7,724 bases of DNA from Bacteroidales bacterium (GTDB lineage Bacteria > Bacteroidota > Bacteroidia > Bacteroidales > Paludibacteraceae): NCBI GenBank assembly GCA_900768725.1, contig CAAGDU010000080.1, positions 1 to 7,724 of the forward strand. The letters are read 5' to 3'. The position numbers and the translations under genes are program-made. The notes beneath the pieces were generated by a model, which saw only the letters and a program-made list of their open reading frames with translations, was not told the DNA's origin and ran no database searches. Position 1 is the first letter of the stretch. Each line of letters begins with the position of its first letter. Of this stretch, positions 5,961 to 7,724 are shown one piece after another.

Positions 5961-7301
5961 ATGAACAACCGCAAACCAACTCTCAACACTCAACACTCAA
6001 CTCTCAACAAAAAAGGTCAAAAACTCCGCACCTACCTCTCCCCCATCCTCTGCCTGCTCGCCGTCATCGGCTTGTTCGCCTATCTGGCTTGGGTGATGGG
6101 GCTCGCCAACGCGCTCAACACCATCATGAACACGGCGCACGACCTCCTGCTCAACACCGTCTTCTACCTGATGGGCATCTGTGTCATCACGAGTGCCATC
6201 GGGCGCTTGTTCGTGGATTTCGGGGTGGTAACGCTCTTGGAGAAACTGCTCCGCCCGCTCATGCGCCCGCTCTTCAACCTCCCGGGCGTGGCATCCTTGG
6301 GCGCCGCCATGACTTTCCTTTCCGACAACCCTGCCATCATCTCGTTGGCGAAAGACCCGCAGTTCAAGCGTTACTTCCGCAAGTACGAGTATATCTCGCT
6401 CACCAATTTCGGCACGGCGTTCGGCATGGGACTGCTCGTCATGGTCTTCATGGTCGGGCATGGCTTCATCGCCGCCCCGCTGGTAGGCTTGTTCGGTGCT
6501 TTCTGCGGCTGCATCGTCTCCACCCGCCTCATGCAACGCTTCATCCTAAAACAATACCCCCACTACAAAGAAGAAAGCGCAGACAATCAAGGAGGTGCGG
6601 TCAGAAGTGTTATCCCGATTTATCGGGAGCCGCACCCGACTGCATCAGTAGCACCCGCGGATGAAAGACAAAATAGCACTGGGGACGCGGGCGTCTCGCC
6701 CGCGGTAGATAAGCATTGTACCGAGAACTCAGAGACGAATGTAACAAGTCCTTCATCCTGTGTCCTTAATCCTTCATCCCCATCTTCTGTCTTCCTCCGC
6801 ATCCTCAACGCCCTCTTGGACGGCGGCAAAGCAGGCGTGGAGGTCGGTATCGCCATCATCCCGGGCGTGTTGATTATCTCCACACTGGTCATGGTGCTCA
6901 CTTTCGGCGCAGGCACAGACGGCTACACGGGTGCCGCCTACCAGGGTACGGCGCTCCTGCCGTGGCTCGCAGGGAAAATCTCTTTTGTCTTCGACTGGCT
7001 CTTTGGCTTGCAAGACCCCCACTTAGTAGCCTTCCCCATCACCGCACTGGGTGCCGTCGGCGCCGCCTTGGGGCTCATCCCCTCTTTCATGGAGCAGGGC
7101 TGGATTGACGGCAACGCCATCGCGGTCTTCACCGCCATCGGCATGTGCTGGAGCGGCTTCCTGAGCACCCATACCGCCATGCTCGACTCTATCGGCTACC
7201 GCCAACTCACTTCCAAAGCCATCCTCGCCCACACCATCGGAGGCATCGCCGCCGCCTTCGCCGCCCACTGGCTCTTCGTGTTAGTATCTTATTTCTTATA
7301 A
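5961..7301 (+). CDS. Multi-pass membrane protein with Gate (nucleoside-recognition) domains, YjiH / CD0519-like
   Basis: This is a 446-residue inner-membrane protein of the Gate-domain superfamily, which includes SpmA/SpmB and the gating parts of nucleoside and other transporters. The transported substrate is unknown. The first Gate-like half covers about residues 25-200 (hydrophobic stretches near 27-46, 62-82, 150-190; conserved-looking FLSDNPAIISLAKD at 119-132). The second covers about 276-446 (GGKAGVEVGIAIIPGVLIIS, 288-307; MCWSGFLSTHTAMLDS, 395-410). Between them, residues about 205-275 are a Ser/Pro/Thr-rich linker encoded by hairpin repeats rather than family sequence. The N-terminal PTLNTQHSTLN (6-16) is encoded by a heptad array. 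The ATG at 5961 is the only plausible start, since no other Met precedes the first TM. The gene converges on glyS. The YjiH or CD0519-like assignment is by remembered similarity, so subfamily confidence is moderate. Confidence 0.8.
   Translation: MNNRKPTLNTQHSTLNKKGQKLRTYLSPILCLLAVIGLFAYLAWVMGLANALNTIMNTAHDLLLNTVFYLMGICVITSAIGRLFVDFGVVTLLEKLLRPLMRPLFNLPGVASLGAAMTFLSDNPAIISLAKDPQFKRYFRKYEYISLTNFGTAFGMGLLVMVFMVGHGFIAAPLVGLFGAFCGCIVSTRLMQRFILKQYPHYKEESADNQGGAVRSVIPIYREPHPTASVAPADERQNSTGDAGVSPAVDKHCTENSETNVTSPSSCVLNPSSPSSVFLRILNALLDGGKAGVEVGIAIIPGVLIISTLVMVLTFGAGTDGYTGAAYQGTALLPWLAGKISFVFDWLFGLQDPHLVAFPITALGAVGAALGLIPSFMEQGWIDGNAIAVFTAIGMCWSGFLSTHTAMLDSIGYRQLTSKAILAHTIGGIAAAFAAHWLFVLVSYFL
5981..6008 (+). 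repeat. Heptad tandem array, 4 x 7 bp (tctcaac/actcaac), inside the Gate gene 5' end
   Basis: The units tctcaac-actcaac-actcaac-tctcaac lie 20 bases after the ATG and encode part of the N-terminal TLNTQHSTLN. Seven is not a multiple of three, so gain or loss of one or two units would shift the frame. Confidence 0.88.
6600..6780. repeat. Cluster of short hairpin and direct repeats coding the Gate-protein linker
   Basis: Three pieces are visible: the perfect inverted repeat tcccgat-tt-atcggga (6613-6628); a hairpin cgcgggcg-tct-cgcccgcg (6686-6704), preceded by atgaaagacaaaatag (6661-6676) and resembling the hairpin portion of the 113 bp element; and a direct repeat ccttcatcc at 6750-6758 and 6771-6779 with 21 bp spacing. 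All are read through in frame. Confidence 0.75.
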
Positions 7302-7315
7302 GTCCGCCATGTCAT

Positions 7316-7347
7316 AAAAAAAGGATGGAAGATGCTCTCTTCCATCC
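7316..7347 (-). terminator. Rho-independent terminator of glyS (minus strand)
   Basis: A perfect 10 bp stem, ggatggaaga (7323-7332) and tcttccatcc (7338-7347), with the 5-base loop tgctc. Seven A residues at 7316-7322 read as a U-run after the hairpin on the minus strand. There is no T-run on the + side, so it mainly stops transcription coming from glyS, although the stem may also protect the 3' end of the Gate transcript. It lies 95 bases beyond the glyS stop. Confidence 0.9.
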
Positions 7348-7442
7348 TGTAGGTTGCTGCAAATTGGTTAATAGTACGTGTGTGTAGGTAGGCTGAGAAA
7401 TAATTCATCCATTTTGTTTTGGGAACGCCTACCGGTAATCAC

Positions 7443-7724
7443 TTATCCCGCTATTATTTTCCGATAGAGCACCTTCGGGTCAACGGCTTTCTGAATCAGT
7501 GTGTGCAGGTCGTCTATCTTCACGCGCTCTTGCTGCATGGTGTCGCGGTAGCGCACGGTAACACAGTTGTCTGTCAGCGTGTCGTGGTCCACGGTGATGC
7601 AGAACGGCGTGCCGATAGCATCCTGACGGCGGTAGCGCTTGCCGATGGAGTCCTTCTCGTCGTAGTTGGTGTGGAAGTCGAACTTCAGCATCTCCTGTAT
7701 CTCGCGGGCTTTCTCGGGCAGTCC
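7443..7724 (-). CDS. glyS: Glycyl-tRNA synthetase, C-terminal end (5' part beyond the window)
   Basis: GlyRS attaches glycine to tRNA-Gly. Only the last 93 codons are present, ending at the TAA (complement of 7443-7445). They cover the class II anticodon-binding domain: LPEKAREIQE, then KFDFHTNYDEKDSIGKRYRRQDAIGTPFC-type sequence (Y-D-E-K-D-S-I-G-K-R-Y-R-R key residues), ITVDHDTL, NCVTVRYRDTMQQERVKIDDL and a short basic/hydrophobic tail. This pattern belongs to the single-chain alpha2 GlyRS (COG0423 type), not the alpha2-beta2 enzyme of E. coli. The frame stays open to the window edge. The gene is convergent with the Gate gene and has its own intrinsic terminator. Confidence 0.96.
   Translation of the reverse strand, partial: GLPEKAREIQEMLKFDFHTNYDEKDSIGKRYRRQDAIGTPFCITVDHDTLTDNCVTVRYRDTMQQERVKIDDLHTLIQKAVDPKVLYRKIIAG

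Noticed and set aside
7387..7433. Inverted pair ggtaggc (7387-7393) and gcctacc (7427-7433) in the Gate-glyS spacer
   Set aside because: A 7 bp stem with a 33-base loop is weak, and a much better terminator lies at 7316-7347. Otherwise I see nothing in 7348-7442.

Overview
The window reads as chromosomal DNA of a member of the Bacteroidota, probably Bacteroidales. RecA carries the AEHAFDRFYA block typical of that phylum (most other bacteria have AEHALDP). The GlyRS is the single-chain dimeric type with Bacteroidota-like sequence. The spacers show A-rich or unstructured leaders rather than Shine-Dalgarno sites. The coding DNA looks GC-rich by eye, while parts of the spacers are very AT-rich. 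No phage, transposase, CRISPR, tRNA or rRNA gene is visible.

Layout: (1) 1-1070, 3' part of mutS, entering from the left; (2) 1203-2216, recA; (3) 2403-3926, a COG2509-type FAD-dependent oxidoreductase; (4) 4103-4789, tcdA, the tRNA threonylcarbamoyladenosine dehydratase; (5) 4910-5818, a CDF-family divalent cation exporter; (6) 5961-7301, a Gate (nucleoside-recognition) multi-pass membrane protein; all on the + strand. (7) On the - strand, the 3' end of glyS (7443-7724) converges on gene 6, with an intrinsic terminator for glyS at 7316-7347. The genes are mostly conserved housekeeping functions (mismatch repair, recombination, tRNA modification, metal export, tRNA charging) and do not form an obvious single pathway.

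The unusual part is the DNA between, and partly inside, the genes. Most of the spacers that lie wholly within the window are built from short repeats. There are tandem arrays with 7, 8, 9 and 11 bp units, the 7 and 11 bp arrays each with four units. The same 7 bp and 9 bp units recur in two different spacers. A 113 bp dispersed element (two copies, about 91% identical by eye, no indels, with inverted-repeat ends) flanks the FAD oxidoreductase gene directly.

Repeat-like DNA has also entered reading frames without breaking them. A GGGAGGG hairpin element replaces part of the FAD protein. The 113 bp element family supplies that protein's last residues and stop. A chain of hairpin repeats makes a roughly 70-residue linker inside the Gate protein. 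A four-unit heptad array lies just after the Gate start codon, where a change in unit number would shift the frame. I see no new enzyme system. The candidate novelty is this layered, frame-tolerant repeat population and its possible effect on gene content and expression.
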